Shown here one piece after another: positions 50,460-59,189 of a stretch of DNA of 64,000 nt. How positions within the stretch are numbered: position 1 is the stretch's first letter; each line of letters starts with the position of its first letter. Source of the stretch: an uncultured bacterium (GTDB taxonomy: Bacteria; Verrucomicrobiota; Verrucomicrobiia; CAIQCK01); the NCBI GenBank assembly GCA_903870275.1, contig CAIQCK010000075.1:1-64000 (forward strand), in the 5' to 3' direction. The notes under the pieces were generated by a model that saw only the letters and a list, made by a program, of their open reading frames with translations, was not told the DNA's origin and searched no databases. The position numbers and the translations under genes are program-made.

Positions 50460-51407
50460 CTATTTTTTCAAACACTTGTCGAAAAACGCGAGGATGGTGG
50501 CTTGCAGTGTTTTCGAATCCGGCTCGGCCGGCGGATCGGTGGGTTTGTCGGCCCTCAAACCGTGGCCCGCGTTCTTGACGCGCAGCAATTCCACCGTCGC
50601 CCCGGACTTTTTCAACGCGGCGGCGAGCCGCTCGGACTGGGCAATCGGCACCAGCTTGTCGTTCTCGCCATGCACGATCAGAAACGGCGGCGCATCGGCG
50701 CCGGCATGGAGCGCGGGACTGGCTTGGCGCCACGCCTCGTTTTTCTCGGCATAGGTGCCGCCGAAGAGTTTGATGAGGCCGGGATGATCCGTGCGGTTGG
50801 TGCCGACGGCGGGACCGGCATCGGGCGTGAAATCGGCGGGACCGCACTGGTCCACCACCGCCTGCACGCGGCTGCTGACGCCCTCGTAACCGCCCTTCCC
50901 TTCCAGTTCTTTCACGTCGCCGAGCGTGCCCAGACAGGCGACGAGATGGCCGCCCGCGCTGTGGCCCATGACGCCGATGCGGTCGGGGTTGACGTGAAAT
51001 TTTGCGGCATTGGCGCGCAACCAGCGCACGGCGAGTTTGCAATCTTCGATCTGCGCGGGCCATTTTGCATCGCCGCTGAGCCGATACTCGATGGCGGCAG
51101 TGAAATAACCCTTCTCCACCAGCCACGGCGCGTAGTAGCCGATATGCGAACCGCCCGCCCAGCCGCCGCCGTGAATCAACAATACCGCCGGCATCGGTTC
51201 TTTCGGCGGGTCCTTCGGCCGCAGGATTTCCGCGTGCAACTCGCGCCCGCCGCCGGTGCCAAAGACGACGTCCGAGAGCAGTTCCTGTCCCGGAGGCGGA
51301 CGGAATTTCGGCTTCGGCGCTTCGGCGGCCCCTGAAACAAACACCAAGGGCGACAACAGCAGAGCAGCAACAACTGAAATGGTTCGAGCGTCAATATGGG
51401 TGTTCAT
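50460..51407 (-). CDS. Secreted alpha/beta hydrolase (HSL/carbohydrate-esterase-like)
   Basis: This 315-residue exported esterase has a signal peptide (ISVVAALLLSPLVFVSGAAE). The oxyanion motif is LLIHGGGWAGG, the nucleophile GHSAGG, the acid region IVHGENDKLVP and the His motif NAGHGLR. It fits acetyl-xylan-esterase- or BD-FAE-like enzymes that strip acyl groups from polysaccharide. It is nine bases downstream of the GH99-like gene. Confidence 0.88.
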   Translation of the reverse strand: MNTHIDARTISVVAALLLSPLVFVSGAAEAPKPKFRPPPGQELLSDVVFGTGGGRELHAEILRPKDPPKEPMPAVLLIHGGGWAGGSHIGYYAPWLVEKGYFTAAIEYRLSGDAKWPAQIEDCKLAVRWLRANAAKFHVNPDRIGVMGHSAGGHLVACLGTLGDVKELEGKGGYEGVSSRVQAVVDQCGPADFTPDAGPAVGTNRTDHPGLIKLFGGTYAEKNEAWRQASPALHAGADAPPFLIVHGENDKLVPIAQSERLAAALKKSGATVELLRVKNAGHGLRADKPTDPPAEPDSKTLQATILAFFDKCLKK

Positions 51408-51416
51408 TGATGGTTA

Positions 51417-52598
51417 TTATTTGGATGAAGTTCCTGTTGATGGCGAACGGGATGAGAAAACACTACGAATGGCTTCTAGTTTCAGATCATTCTCACCTTT
51501 GGTTGGGGCCACAATACCGCCTTCGCCAAATTCGTTCCACGCATAGATGGTGAAAACCGGTTGCCGCGCGCCGCTGGAGCACGGCAAACCCAGGCGTGGA
51601 TATTTCCGAAAATCCTCCTTAATGGCGCGAAGCTCCTCCATCCACTCCGCGCGGGTGGGAAATGTGAAAAAAGACCGGTGGTGGGGATCGGCTTGCGGAT
51701 GCGTCCACGGTCGAGGGTTCCAACCCGCCGCCAGATATGGCACCCACGGAATCGGATCGTCCGCGTGCAACGCGCGCGCCTGCCGGGCCTCCTGAGCCAG
51801 GGTGGCGAATGGATATTCAGCCTCGCGCGGTTCGACGGGCGGGACGCTCATGTAGGTCGCGGTAAAATCGAAGAGCTTCGCCACCGGATGCGCGGGATTG
51901 ATCCGAGTGCGGCTCATAACGCCGCCGCCGATGAGCATCTCACCGAGTCCCGCAGTACGCACGGCGTCTCGCAGTTCGTTCAAGCGGCGCCCGCAGCGTT
52001 CGAGGTCGCGGTCGTGAGTTTTCCAAAACCGATCAGCGTCGTGAATCTTAAAAACTAGCCGGCCATCCACGCGCAGATAGCGGGGATGCTTCATCGCCGC
52101 CACCCACATCTTCAGACAGGCGTTCCATTCGGCGTCGTTGGTCGCGCTGAAATCCGCCGCGTTGCAGTATTCAATCGCGAAGTGCATCAACCCGGCGTTC
52201 GGAGAGGCCAGGTAGTTTTCCAGACCGCGATTCAGCAACTTCGCTTGCTCCTCCGTGCGGGATTCGGGCCGCGGGAAATACCAGAGGATGAGGAAGAAAT
52301 CCACGCCGTGGCTTGCGGCGGCGGCAATCTCCCGGTCCATCGTGGCCTGATCGTTGTAGCTGCCGAGCAACGGCACGCGGCCCGGAAATTGCAGCCGCCA
52401 ATCCGGCTCCTGGACGGTCCACCCATTGCCGTGCCACTTATTGGGAAGCGATTCCCACCAGCCGGCAAAGTAATTGACGCCGACCAAAACCTTACCGCCC
52501 TGCCCCGCATCCGGAGCGCGATTCGGCGCATCATCGGCACACGCGGCGGTCAGCGGCGTCAGGAGCAGGACGACAAGCGCGACGGAGGTTTGATTCAT
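51417..52598 (-). CDS. Secreted GH99-like (WbsX-type) protein
   Basis: This 393-residue exported protein has a signal peptide (MNQTSVALVVLLLTPLTAACA). KVLVGVNYFAGWWESLPNKWHG, then HGVDFFLILWYFPRPESR and FTIYAWNEFGEGG, fit the glycosyltransferase-WbsX/GH99-like TIM-barrel family. It is a distant relative of the two GH71/99-like proteins at 38401 and 53300. It probably cleaves an internal glycosidic bond (endo-mannan type in family members), but the specificity is open. Gap of four bases to the SGNH gene. Confidence 0.85.
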   Translation of the reverse strand: MNQTSVALVVLLLTPLTAACADDAPNRAPDAGQGGKVLVGVNYFAGWWESLPNKWHGNGWTVQEPDWRLQFPGRVPLLGSYNDQATMDREIAAAASHGVDFFLILWYFPRPESRTEEQAKLLNRGLENYLASPNAGLMHFAIEYCNAADFSATNDAEWNACLKMWVAAMKHPRYLRVDGRLVFKIHDADRFWKTHDRDLERCGRRLNELRDAVRTAGLGEMLIGGGVMSRTRINPAHPVAKLFDFTATYMSVPPVEPREAEYPFATLAQEARQARALHADDPIPWVPYLAAGWNPRPWTHPQADPHHRSFFTFPTRAEWMEELRAIKEDFRKYPRLGLPCSSGARQPVFTIYAWNEFGEGGIVAPTKGENDLKLEAIRSVFSSRSPSTGTSSK

Positions 52599-52602
52599 GA
52601 GT

Positions 52603-53280
52603 TTATTTCCAAAACCCTCGAACCACGCGTTCCCATTCGTCGGCCATCAGTTGGTGGCCGCGATAAGTCGGATGCACGCTGTCCCAAATCCAGTAATCGG
52701 CGGGTGCGCGTTTCACGGCCTCGTCGAAAATGCGCTGGTAATGCACGAGCGCCGCGCCGTGCTTTTGCGCAAGCCGGGCGACGATCTCCTGCCGCTTGCG
52801 AATACCCTCGCCGACCTTTCCCGTCGGCTTCACAAAGGGTTCGCCCAGCACCAGCTTGAGCTTCGGGTTCGCCGCCCGCGCATCGGTGAGGAGCTTGTCA
52901 TATACCTGCTCATATTGATCGAGGGCGACATGCTTGCCGTCGTCGTTGACACCGATGAGAATGCTCAGCACATCGGGTTTCAAATCGAGCGTGTCCTTTT
53001 GCCAGCGTTTCTCCAGGTCGAGCACCGTGTTGCCGCTGACGCCGCGATTCATGAAGTCGAGCTTGGCGTCGGGGAACGCCGCCCCATGCCGCGCCGCGAT
53101 GATGAAGACGTATCCGTGCCCCAGGATATGATTCGGGTCCGCATTGCGCCCGCGGTTGCCGTCCGTGATTGAGTCGCCCTGAAACAAGATGCGCGCACCG
53201 GGCGTGAATGCGGCGATTGGTTCGGCGGCTGTGGCGGCCATCGTCAGGCTGATCAGGAACGCAATGAGGTTGATTCTCAT
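52603..53280 (-). CDS. Secreted SGNH/GDSL hydrolase
   Basis: This 225-residue exported esterase has a signal peptide (MRINLIAFLISLTMAATAAE). The four SGNH blocks are visible: FQGDSITDGN (Ser), NRGVSGNT (Gly), LIGVND (Asn) and DSVHPTYRGH (Asp-His). It resembles rhamnogalacturonan acetylesterase-like or sugar O-acetyl esterases. ATG at 53280 is preferred to GTG at 53286. It belongs to the operon with the sulfatases. Confidence 0.9.
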   Translation of the reverse strand: MRINLIAFLISLTMAATAAEPIAAFTPGARILFQGDSITDGNRGRNADPNHILGHGYVFIIAARHGAAFPDAKLDFMNRGVSGNTVLDLEKRWQKDTLDLKPDVLSILIGVNDDGKHVALDQYEQVYDKLLTDARAANPKLKLVLGEPFVKPTGKVGEGIRKRQEIVARLAQKHGAALVHYQRIFDEAVKRAPADYWIWDSVHPTYRGHQLMADEWERVVRGFWK

Positions 53281-53299
53281 TCTCACAAAACAAAACTCG

Positions 53300-54574
53300 T
53301 CATGGTTGTATCGGTATTTCCGCCGGCACCGGCAGATGTTTTTTTAGCAAACGCGCGCCTTCGCCAACGAGGCGCAAATACCAATCGCTCGGCATGCCTT
53401 CATAGCCGACAAAGTGGCCTTGAGTGGGCGGCGCGCTGGTGATTTTGAACATGGCGGTGCCTTCGTCCATCTCGTCGAACATCGCGACATAGACGGAGTC
53501 CACGCCAAGCTCCGACAGTTTGTGGAACTGTTCCCAGAGAAACTCGCCGCGCCGACGCGAGACGTTGCTGGCGCCGGCCGGCAGCCGTTTGAGATTGTCC
53601 CAACTGAAACCGGGATAGACGACGGGCAGCCAGAACACGCCGGACTTTTCGCATTCGCGTTGGTCGTCGGCCCAGTAGTGCATCGAGGCGTGCAGCACGC
53701 CGTCGCGATCTTTGCCGAGGTTGCCGACATTCCACGGGCAGTAAGCGCCGAACTTGCGGCAGAACGCCTGCCATGCCGGATCGGGATTGCGCCGCCAGTT
53801 CCAGTCGCCGCCGCCGATTAGAAACGCGGCATAACGGCCTGACGTCCGGAAAAATTCAATCAGCCGGTTGGCTAGTTCCGCGTCCATCGGCGTGTGCGGG
53901 TTGTTATGGTAGAATCCCCAAATCTGCACGACCGGCAGTCCGGCCTCGCGCACGTAGCGTTCGTCGGCGATGATTTTTTCATCCACCAGTTTCTTCCAGT
54001 CGCCCGTCAGCGTCTCGAAAATGCCTTCGGGTGGCATGCCGGCGATGTCGTAGGAAAGCGCCCACACGCGGCCGGTTTGCCGCGCCGCGTCGCGCAGATG
54101 ATCGAGCACGCGGCGGTTGGACGGGTAAAACTTCTCTCCCCGTGCGCCGGGCAGGCCGACGAGGAATCGTTGCAACCACGCGCCGTCAATGCCGTAGTCG
54201 CGCATCCACTCGAAATGCCGACGGACAGTCGCCGCGTTGTCCGAGCTGAACAGCTCCGCCTGCGAGCCGTCGGGATGCGTGAAGCCCGGCGCGGCGAATC
54301 GCTCCGCGGCGGAGTAGCCGCGCACGTCCGGCCACATCTCGAACGTCAGCGCCTCCGGCGCGATGCGCTTGCTGTCCCGGCTCCAGTGAACCCATCCCAA
54401 ATTGGCTGCATCGCCGGGGCAGCGAAACCAGCCTTGGTAACCGCACATGACTTTTCCGCGCAGCGACGCGGCACTGACGACGGACGGCGCGGCATCGGCG
54501 GTTGTCGAGGCCGCGAAGGAAGGCGCGCAGACCAACGCGAACGAAACAAAAGCCAGAGGAATGAAATGTTTCAT
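53300..54574 (-). CDS. Secreted GH99/GH71-like protein
   Basis: This 424-residue paralog of the 38401-39708 product has a signal peptide (MKHFIPLAFVSFALVCAPSFA), VMCGYQGWFRCPGDAANLGW, HFEWMRDYGIDGAWLQRF and VYVAMFDEMDEGTAMFK. The two share the domain plan and many motifs but clearly diverge, so they are not a recent duplication. Presence of three GH99-like genes in 16 kb suggests attack on a mannan- or xylan-like glycan. Confidence 0.85.
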   Translation of the reverse strand: MKHFIPLAFVSFALVCAPSFAASTTADAAPSVVSAASLRGKVMCGYQGWFRCPGDAANLGWVHWSRDSKRIAPEALTFEMWPDVRGYSAAERFAAPGFTHPDGSQAELFSSDNAATVRRHFEWMRDYGIDGAWLQRFLVGLPGARGEKFYPSNRRVLDHLRDAARQTGRVWALSYDIAGMPPEGIFETLTGDWKKLVDEKIIADERYVREAGLPVVQIWGFYHNNPHTPMDAELANRLIEFFRTSGRYAAFLIGGGDWNWRRNPDPAWQAFCRKFGAYCPWNVGNLGKDRDGVLHASMHYWADDQRECEKSGVFWLPVVYPGFSWDNLKRLPAGASNVSRRRGEFLWEQFHKLSELGVDSVYVAMFDEMDEGTAMFKITSAPPTQGHFVGYEGMPSDWYLRLVGEGARLLKKHLPVPAEIPIQP

Positions 54575-54606
54575 GAAGACGATGGTTGTGACCGGGTCGG
54601 AAACTT

Positions 54607-55461
54607 TCAAAACTTGTTGGATGGCGGCGCCACACGCGCCAGTTTGTTTCGCAGAAACGTCACACAGCCCGGCACCTGCGATTCCGACAACGCGTGGAGC
54701 AGCAACGGTCCGTCGAAACCATGCGCGCGGAGCAAGGAGAGATAACGGTCATAGTCCAGACGCCCGGTTCCCGCCGCCTCTTGGCCCGCCTCGCCGTCGC
54801 GGCTGAGGTCTTTGGCATGAGCCAGAATGATGTCGTGCCCTACCACAGCGAAAGCGTTTTCCAGCACCTCGGACATCCGCGACAACTCGCCGGCGTGAAA
54901 CAAGTTCGCGGCGTCCAGCGTGATCTTCAGATGCGGAGAGCCTATTTCATCCAGCAATCGCCGTGCCTTCTCCGGCGAATCAACCACGTTGCTGACTTCC
55001 GGTTCGAGCGCCAGGGTCACACCGTCCTCGCTGGCGATGTCCACCGCCTCGCGAACGCACGCGGTCATGTCGCGCCACGCTTGCGGGGAATCGTTGTCCG
55101 GGTGATGACGCCACATGTTCTCCCGGTCCCGCGTGCCGATGCAAATGGCGATGACCGGCGCGCCCAGTTGCCCGCAGACCGTGGCGATCTCGCGCAATCG
55201 GCGCAAACCCTCGCGGCGAAATTCCGCGTCGGGATGGCTCATGTTGAAGGTTCCCTGGACGGAGGCAATCACGACCCGCCGGTCAACCGCCGCGCGCCGA
55301 ACCCGCTCTGCGATCCGGGCGGGGAACCCGTCGGGCATCGGCGCCAGCCCGGCGCTTTCGGGGTTGAATTGAACGCACTCCAGACCGGCGGCAGCCACGG
55401 CGTCGAACACGGCCTCCACCGTCGGGCGCACAAAGACTTTGCTGAGAATGCCGATTTGCAT
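54607..55461 (-). CDS. Sugar phosphate isomerase/epimerase
   Basis: This 284-residue TIM-barrel protein of the AP-endonuclease family 2 fold starts MQIGILSKVFVRPTVEAVFDAV. It has VIASVQGTFNMSHPD, VTLALEPEVSNVVDSPEKA (metal Glu), LKITLDAANLFHAGEL (metal Asp) and DIILAHAKDLS (His). It is paralogous to the 39719-40573 protein in fold only. It probably isomerises a released sugar in the cytosol. Confidence 0.85.
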   Translation of the reverse strand: MQIGILSKVFVRPTVEAVFDAVAAAGLECVQFNPESAGLAPMPDGFPARIAERVRRAAVDRRVVIASVQGTFNMSHPDAEFRREGLRRLREIATVCGQLGAPVIAICIGTRDRENMWRHHPDNDSPQAWRDMTACVREAVDIASEDGVTLALEPEVSNVVDSPEKARRLLDEIGSPHLKITLDAANLFHAGELSRMSEVLENAFAVVGHDIILAHAKDLSRDGEAGQEAAGTGRLDYDRYLSLLRAHGFDGPLLLHALSESQVPGCVTFLRNKLARVAPPSNKF

Positions 55462-55468
55462 AACGGAG

Positions 55469-56272
55469 TTAACCTATCGTTTTTAGAAATTCGGTCACGG
55501 AGCGTTGCACGTCGGCGGCGTGGCGCGATTCACCTTCCGACTTGGCGGTGATTTCACGCACCTGCGCCCCCGGAATGGCATCGCCGAGAACCGCGCCATA
55601 CTCGAACGGATGCACCGGATCGTGGCGATTGACCAGCACCAGTGTCGGGACGCGGATTGCAGCTAATTCTTCGAGGCTCCGGCAGGGAGCATCGCGGGCG
55701 ATCCGCTCCAGCCGGATCACCGTTTCTTCCGCACGAGAATCGTCGAACAAACCCAAAAGCGACTGGGCAAAATATGGCCACTGCCGGAAAAGATCCCGAT
55801 ATTCCTCCGACCGGCTGAACTGCGCCCGGCCTTCCTTCGCTTCGAACTGGCGAATGCAATGGGCGATGCTCAGAAACACCTCTGCGTTGGCTGGCAGCGG
55901 CCGGTCCAGCCAGCAAGGCCGGGAGAGAATCAAAGCGCGCGTGCGATGGGGAAACCGCAGCGTGAGATTCAACGCCACCGCCGCACCCATCGAAATGCCG
56001 CCCACCACGGCCCGGTCAATCCCCTGCCCGCCCATGAAAGCCACGACGTCATCGGCGAACGCCGCCATGCCGATCTTCTCCGAAGGCCCCACCGGCCGGG
56101 TTTCGCCATGCGCTCGGAAGTCCATGCTCAACAGGCGAAACCCCGGCGGCGGCTGAAACGACGCCACGAGTTGCCGCGAGTCGCTTGCCAAACCGTGCTG
56201 GAAAACAATCGGCACACCTTCGCCCGAATCGGCATAGTGAAATCGCACGCCGTCGTGATCGAAGTATGGCAT
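55469..56272 (-). CDS. Alpha/beta hydrolase (cytosolic)
   Basis: This 267-residue hydrolase has FHYADSGEGVPIVFQHGLASD (HG oxyanion region), VGGISMGAAVALNL (nucleophile elbow) and LVNRHDPVHP (acid). A likely catalytic His follows in ESRHAADVQRSV. No signal peptide is present, so it acts inside the cell on an ester or lactone; a gluconolactonase-like or enol-lactone hydrolase role is possible. The start at 56272 is set by homology. Confidence 0.85.
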   Translation of the reverse strand: MPYFDHDGVRFHYADSGEGVPIVFQHGLASDSRQLVASFQPPPGFRLLSMDFRAHGETRPVGPSEKIGMAAFADDVVAFMGGQGIDRAVVGGISMGAAVALNLTLRFPHRTRALILSRPCWLDRPLPANAEVFLSIAHCIRQFEAKEGRAQFSRSEEYRDLFRQWPYFAQSLLGLFDDSRAEETVIRLERIARDAPCRSLEELAAIRVPTLVLVNRHDPVHPFEYGAVLGDAIPGAQVREITAKSEGESRHAADVQRSVTEFLKTIG

Positions 56273-56338
56273 ATCAGCAACGCCCCAAGACAATGTTCAA
56301 CAAGTGAACCGCCCTTCCCATGAAAACATCCATCCGCG

Positions 56339-57916
56339 TCATGGCCGGCTGCGGCCATCCGCGCGGAGTTTCTCCATCAGCGCCCGCAGCTCCGCCACCT
56401 TGGCGGGATTGTCCTCGGCGAGATTTTTTGTTTCGTTGAGATCGTCGGCGAGGTTGACCAGGAACGGCCCCGGCTTCGCTGGTTTGGCTTTGTTGGCCTC
56501 CGCGGTTTTGCTGGCGTCGGCATAGCTGGGCCGTGCGCCGCCGGCCTGGATGAGTTTCCATTGGCCCTGCCGGATTGCAAACGGCCCTTTCGTGCCACCG
56601 CTGTGCGCGACGAACGTATCGCGGGCCGGTTTGTCATGCGGCCGGCCCAGCAACGCGGGCAACACGTTGAAGCTGTCCGGCGCACCGTCGGCGGGCAGTG
56701 TCTGGCCGGTCAGCGCGGCGAAGGTCGCCGTCATGTCAATCAGCGTGATGAGTTCGCCGCACTCGCCGCCGGGCTGGATGTGCCCCGGCCAGCGCGCGAT
56801 CAGCGGCACGCGATGACCGCCCTCCCAAAGGCTGCCCTTGTAGCCGCGCAACACCCCGTTGCACGGATGCGAAAAGCAAGTCGCGTCGTCGTATCCGCTG
56901 CCGCTCACGTCGCGATAGCCGTCGTCCATGATGCCGCCGTTGTCGCTGCTGAAAATCACCAGCGTGTTGTCGGCGAGTTTCAGCCGGTCGAGCGTCGCCA
57001 GCACTTCGCCGACGGCCACGTCCAGTTCCACGATGGCGTCGCCGCGGATGCCGCACTGGCTCTTTCCGATATGGCGCGGATTCGGCACGCGCGGCACGTG
57101 GATATTGTGCGTGGCGAGATAGAGGAAGAACGGCTTGTCCTTGCTCCGCTCGATGAACTCCACTGCCTTCTTCCGAAACGTGTCGGCAATCTCCTCGTCC
57201 TTCCAGCGTGCCGACTTGCCGCCGCTCATCCAACCGATGCGGCCAATGCCGTTGACGATGGTGTTGTCGTGGCCATGCGTGTGCTTGAGCTTCAACAACT
57301 CCGGGTTCTCCTTGCCCGTCGGTTCGTTGCCGATCTTCTGCAGATAACTGACGGCGATGGGATCGCTCGGATCAAGGCCGACCACATGATGGTCCTCGAT
57401 GAACACGCACGGCACGCGATCGCCGGTGGCGGGGAAAAAGAACGCGTAATCGAAACCGATCTCCAGCGGACCGGGCTTGATGCCGTCGTTCCAGTCGGGG
57501 CCGCCTTCGTTGCCAAGGCCGAGATGCCACTTGCCGACGATCCCGGTGGTGTAACCGGCCTGTTTCAGCATCGAGGGCAGCGTCACCGATCCGGGCTTGA
57601 TGCTGAGCGACGCGTCGCCCGCGAGGATCGCCGAGCCGGCCTGTTGCCGCCACGAATATGAGCCGGTCATCAACGCCCGCCGCGACGGAGAGCACGTGGA
57701 CGCCGGCGAATGCGCGTCGGTGAACCGCCGTCCCTCGCGCGCGAGCCGGTCGAGCACCGGCGTCTGCACCAGTTTCGCGCCGTAGCACGAGAGGTCGCCA
57801 TAGCCGATGTCGTCGGCGAGGATGAGAACGATGTTGGGCTTCGCCGGTGAGTCGGCGGCGTTGAGGGAGATCGCGGAGGCCAGCAACAGGGCGGTGAAGC
57901 CGAGGAACTTTTTCAT
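56339..57916 (-). CDS. Secreted Cys-type sulfatase
   Basis: This 525-residue sulfatase is exported by MKKFLGFTALLLASAISLNA. Motifs are NIVLILADDIGYGDLSCYGA, TCSPSRRALMTGSYSWR (Cys75) and LVIFSSDNGGIMDDGYRDV. It ends with the usual LVNLADDLNETKNLAE segment. Its N-terminal 45 residues and the DNA before the start are close to those of the sulfatase at 59190-60635, so the two are duplicates. It heads the eight-gene operon. Confidence 0.93.
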   Translation of the reverse strand: MKKFLGFTALLLASAISLNAADSPAKPNIVLILADDIGYGDLSCYGAKLVQTPVLDRLAREGRRFTDAHSPASTCSPSRRALMTGSYSWRQQAGSAILAGDASLSIKPGSVTLPSMLKQAGYTTGIVGKWHLGLGNEGGPDWNDGIKPGPLEIGFDYAFFFPATGDRVPCVFIEDHHVVGLDPSDPIAVSYLQKIGNEPTGKENPELLKLKHTHGHDNTIVNGIGRIGWMSGGKSARWKDEEIADTFRKKAVEFIERSKDKPFFLYLATHNIHVPRVPNPRHIGKSQCGIRGDAIVELDVAVGEVLATLDRLKLADNTLVIFSSDNGGIMDDGYRDVSGSGYDDATCFSHPCNGVLRGYKGSLWEGGHRVPLIARWPGHIQPGGECGELITLIDMTATFAALTGQTLPADGAPDSFNVLPALLGRPHDKPARDTFVAHSGGTKGPFAIRQGQWKLIQAGGARPSYADASKTAEANKAKPAKPGPFLVNLADDLNETKNLAEDNPAKVAELRALMEKLRADGRSRP

Positions 57917-58275
57917 GAACCCGCAGCGTGCCACCGCCCGTCGTCCCTTTCAAGCTCCGCGCGTGTGGACCGTCCCAGCCCGGGTACTTCATAAGCGACA
58001 CGAGACGCCGACAAATCGCAGCTGCCGACGTGAGTCGGCGGACGCCTTTCCACCCGCAACCCATCCGCCCTTTTCCTTGCCCATAGCCGTCCAAGCCTCG
58101 GCCCCGGCGCGGCAAACTCATCCGCCCGCCCGGTTCGTCGCGCTATTGGGACAGCGGCAGGGAAGATTGCGCGCTGAATGCGTGGGAAAAGCGCAGCTCG
58201 GTACACTGAGACTTGTTGGATTCCTAACGACCAAACCCAGCAACGGCGCGGAGCGCCGTTGGCTGCTACGCATGG
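57917..58275. other. Intergenic region next to attC-like site
   Basis: This contains the paralogous upstream block CCGCAGCGTGCCACCGCC (57918-57935), a fragment related to the 37842 palindrome (CGACGTGAGTCGGCGG near 58020) and the attC-like site at 58222-58281. I see no gene. Confidence 0.6.
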
Positions 58276-58281
58276 TTAGGC
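58222..58281 (-). other. attC-like recombination site 1
   Basis: Read on the minus strand it begins GCCTAACC (a good RYYYAAC core that contains the stop codon of the SUKH-like gene), has an imperfect stem GCCAACGGCGC/GCGCCGTTG and ends GTTAGGA (one mismatch to GTTRRRY). The 60-base length, stop codon in the first core and similarity to 58731-58791 fit an integron cassette attC site. Confidence 0.5.
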
Positions 58282-58713
58282 GTTTTGTCTGAACGATGCG
58301 GGGTCATAAACCTCAGGGCTCTCTCGAGTGATAGTGATGCCACGTACCACCACGCTATCCTGGTCGGGTCTCAACATCGGGCGACATCCTCTGCCAAGGA
58401 GTCGCATTGGATGGAACCAGAAGAGTGATTGGGCTTCGTAGAAAAAGACATCACCATCTACAGTATCCTCGCTGAAGCAACGACCATCCGACGCAAGGAA
58501 GAGCATCTCATATCCGTTGTCGAACTCTCCGATGCCGATGAGTCTGACACCGAGAATAGACTCCCACAGCGGAATGTTTGGGGAATACTCGTCTGGCTCC
58601 AACAACCTGTAGGTAATTCCGCCCCGCCGCTTGCCTTGCTTTTGCGCAAGGACGGCTCGCGCTGGGTGATCGAGCGGAACCCAATCTGGAAATGATGTGC
58701 GGAACGATTTCAC
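58276..58713 (-). CDS. SUKH-like (possible immunity) protein
   Basis: This 145-residue protein has a GTG start at 58713. It contains RLIGIGEFDNGYEMLFLASDGRCF, a pattern like SUKH-3/Smi1-Knr4 proteins, many of which are immunity proteins to contact-dependent toxins. The start PDWVPLDHPARAVLAQ and the late WFHPMRLLGRG do not give a firm family. Its stop codon lies within an attC-like site, so it is probably a cassette gene. No toxin is adjacent. Family assignment is tentative. Confidence 0.6.
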   Translation of the reverse strand: MKSFRTSFPDWVPLDHPARAVLAQKQGKRRGGITYRLLEPDEYSPNIPLWESILGVRLIGIGEFDNGYEMLFLASDGRCFSEDTVDGDVFFYEAQSLFWFHPMRLLGRGCRPMLRPDQDSVVVRGITITRESPEVYDPASFRQNA

Positions 58714-58730
58714 AAAGGACGCGCAGAAGC

Positions 58731-58791
58731 GCCAGACGCCAAAGCTGAGCCGCGGCGCGTTAGCGGCGTTGGCTCGAGCGCATGGTCCGAC
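58731..58791 (-). other. attC-like recombination site 2
   Basis: On the minus strand GTCGGACCATGCGC opens the site and GGCGTCTGGC closes it. The middle GAGCCAACGCCGCTAACGCG and GCGGCTCAGCTTTGGCGT align without gaps to most of site 1 (shared ACCATGCG, AGCCAACG, CGCGCCG, TTTGG). The core heptamers are degenerate against the consensus, so it may be decayed. Confidence 0.4.
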
Positions 58792-58793
58792 CT

Positions 58794-59057
58794 CTAGTTC
58801 GGATGATTCCCTTTCAAGCCATCATACTGTCCGGAATAGAAACCTACCATCACTGCTCCTTCGTTTTTAATTCCGTGAAACGGGAATGACGTTTGGTTTC
58901 CTTTCCGTCCTTGTTCGTATCCATACTTGTAGCCGTAAAGATACGAATTGTAATCCAAGTCCTTGTGGTCGTCCGGCAGTTTCACTCTTGAATAATCGTA
59001 GTTTTGGCAAGAGCTAAAAATCGCGAGTGAGAATATCGCAATAAAGATCCTTCTCAT
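58794..59057 (-). CDS. Small lipoprotein, cassette-type
   Basis: This 87-residue lipoprotein has leader MRRIFIAIFSLAIFSSC (lipobox FSSC), then an aromatic, glycine-rich segment YNSYLYGYKYGYEQGRKGN and GFYSGQYDGLKGN. GGAGGAACA precedes the ATG at 59057. Low GC and an attC-like site three bases after its stop suggest it is an integron-type cassette gene. Function unknown. Confidence 0.65.
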   Translation of the reverse strand: MRRIFIAIFSLAIFSSCQNYDYSRVKLPDDHKDLDYNSYLYGYKYGYEQGRKGNQTSFPFHGIKNEGAVMVGFYSGQYDGLKGNHPN

Positions 59058-59189
59058 TGTTCCTCCGCAGAACCTTGTTAATTGAGCCTCGCTTTGTCCC
59101 ATGACACGGGAGGGCTCACAAGGCCAAAAGCTCGTCTTTCACCGCATTTGGAGAACCTTGCGCGGCTGGCGGTGGCTAGCGATTTCATG

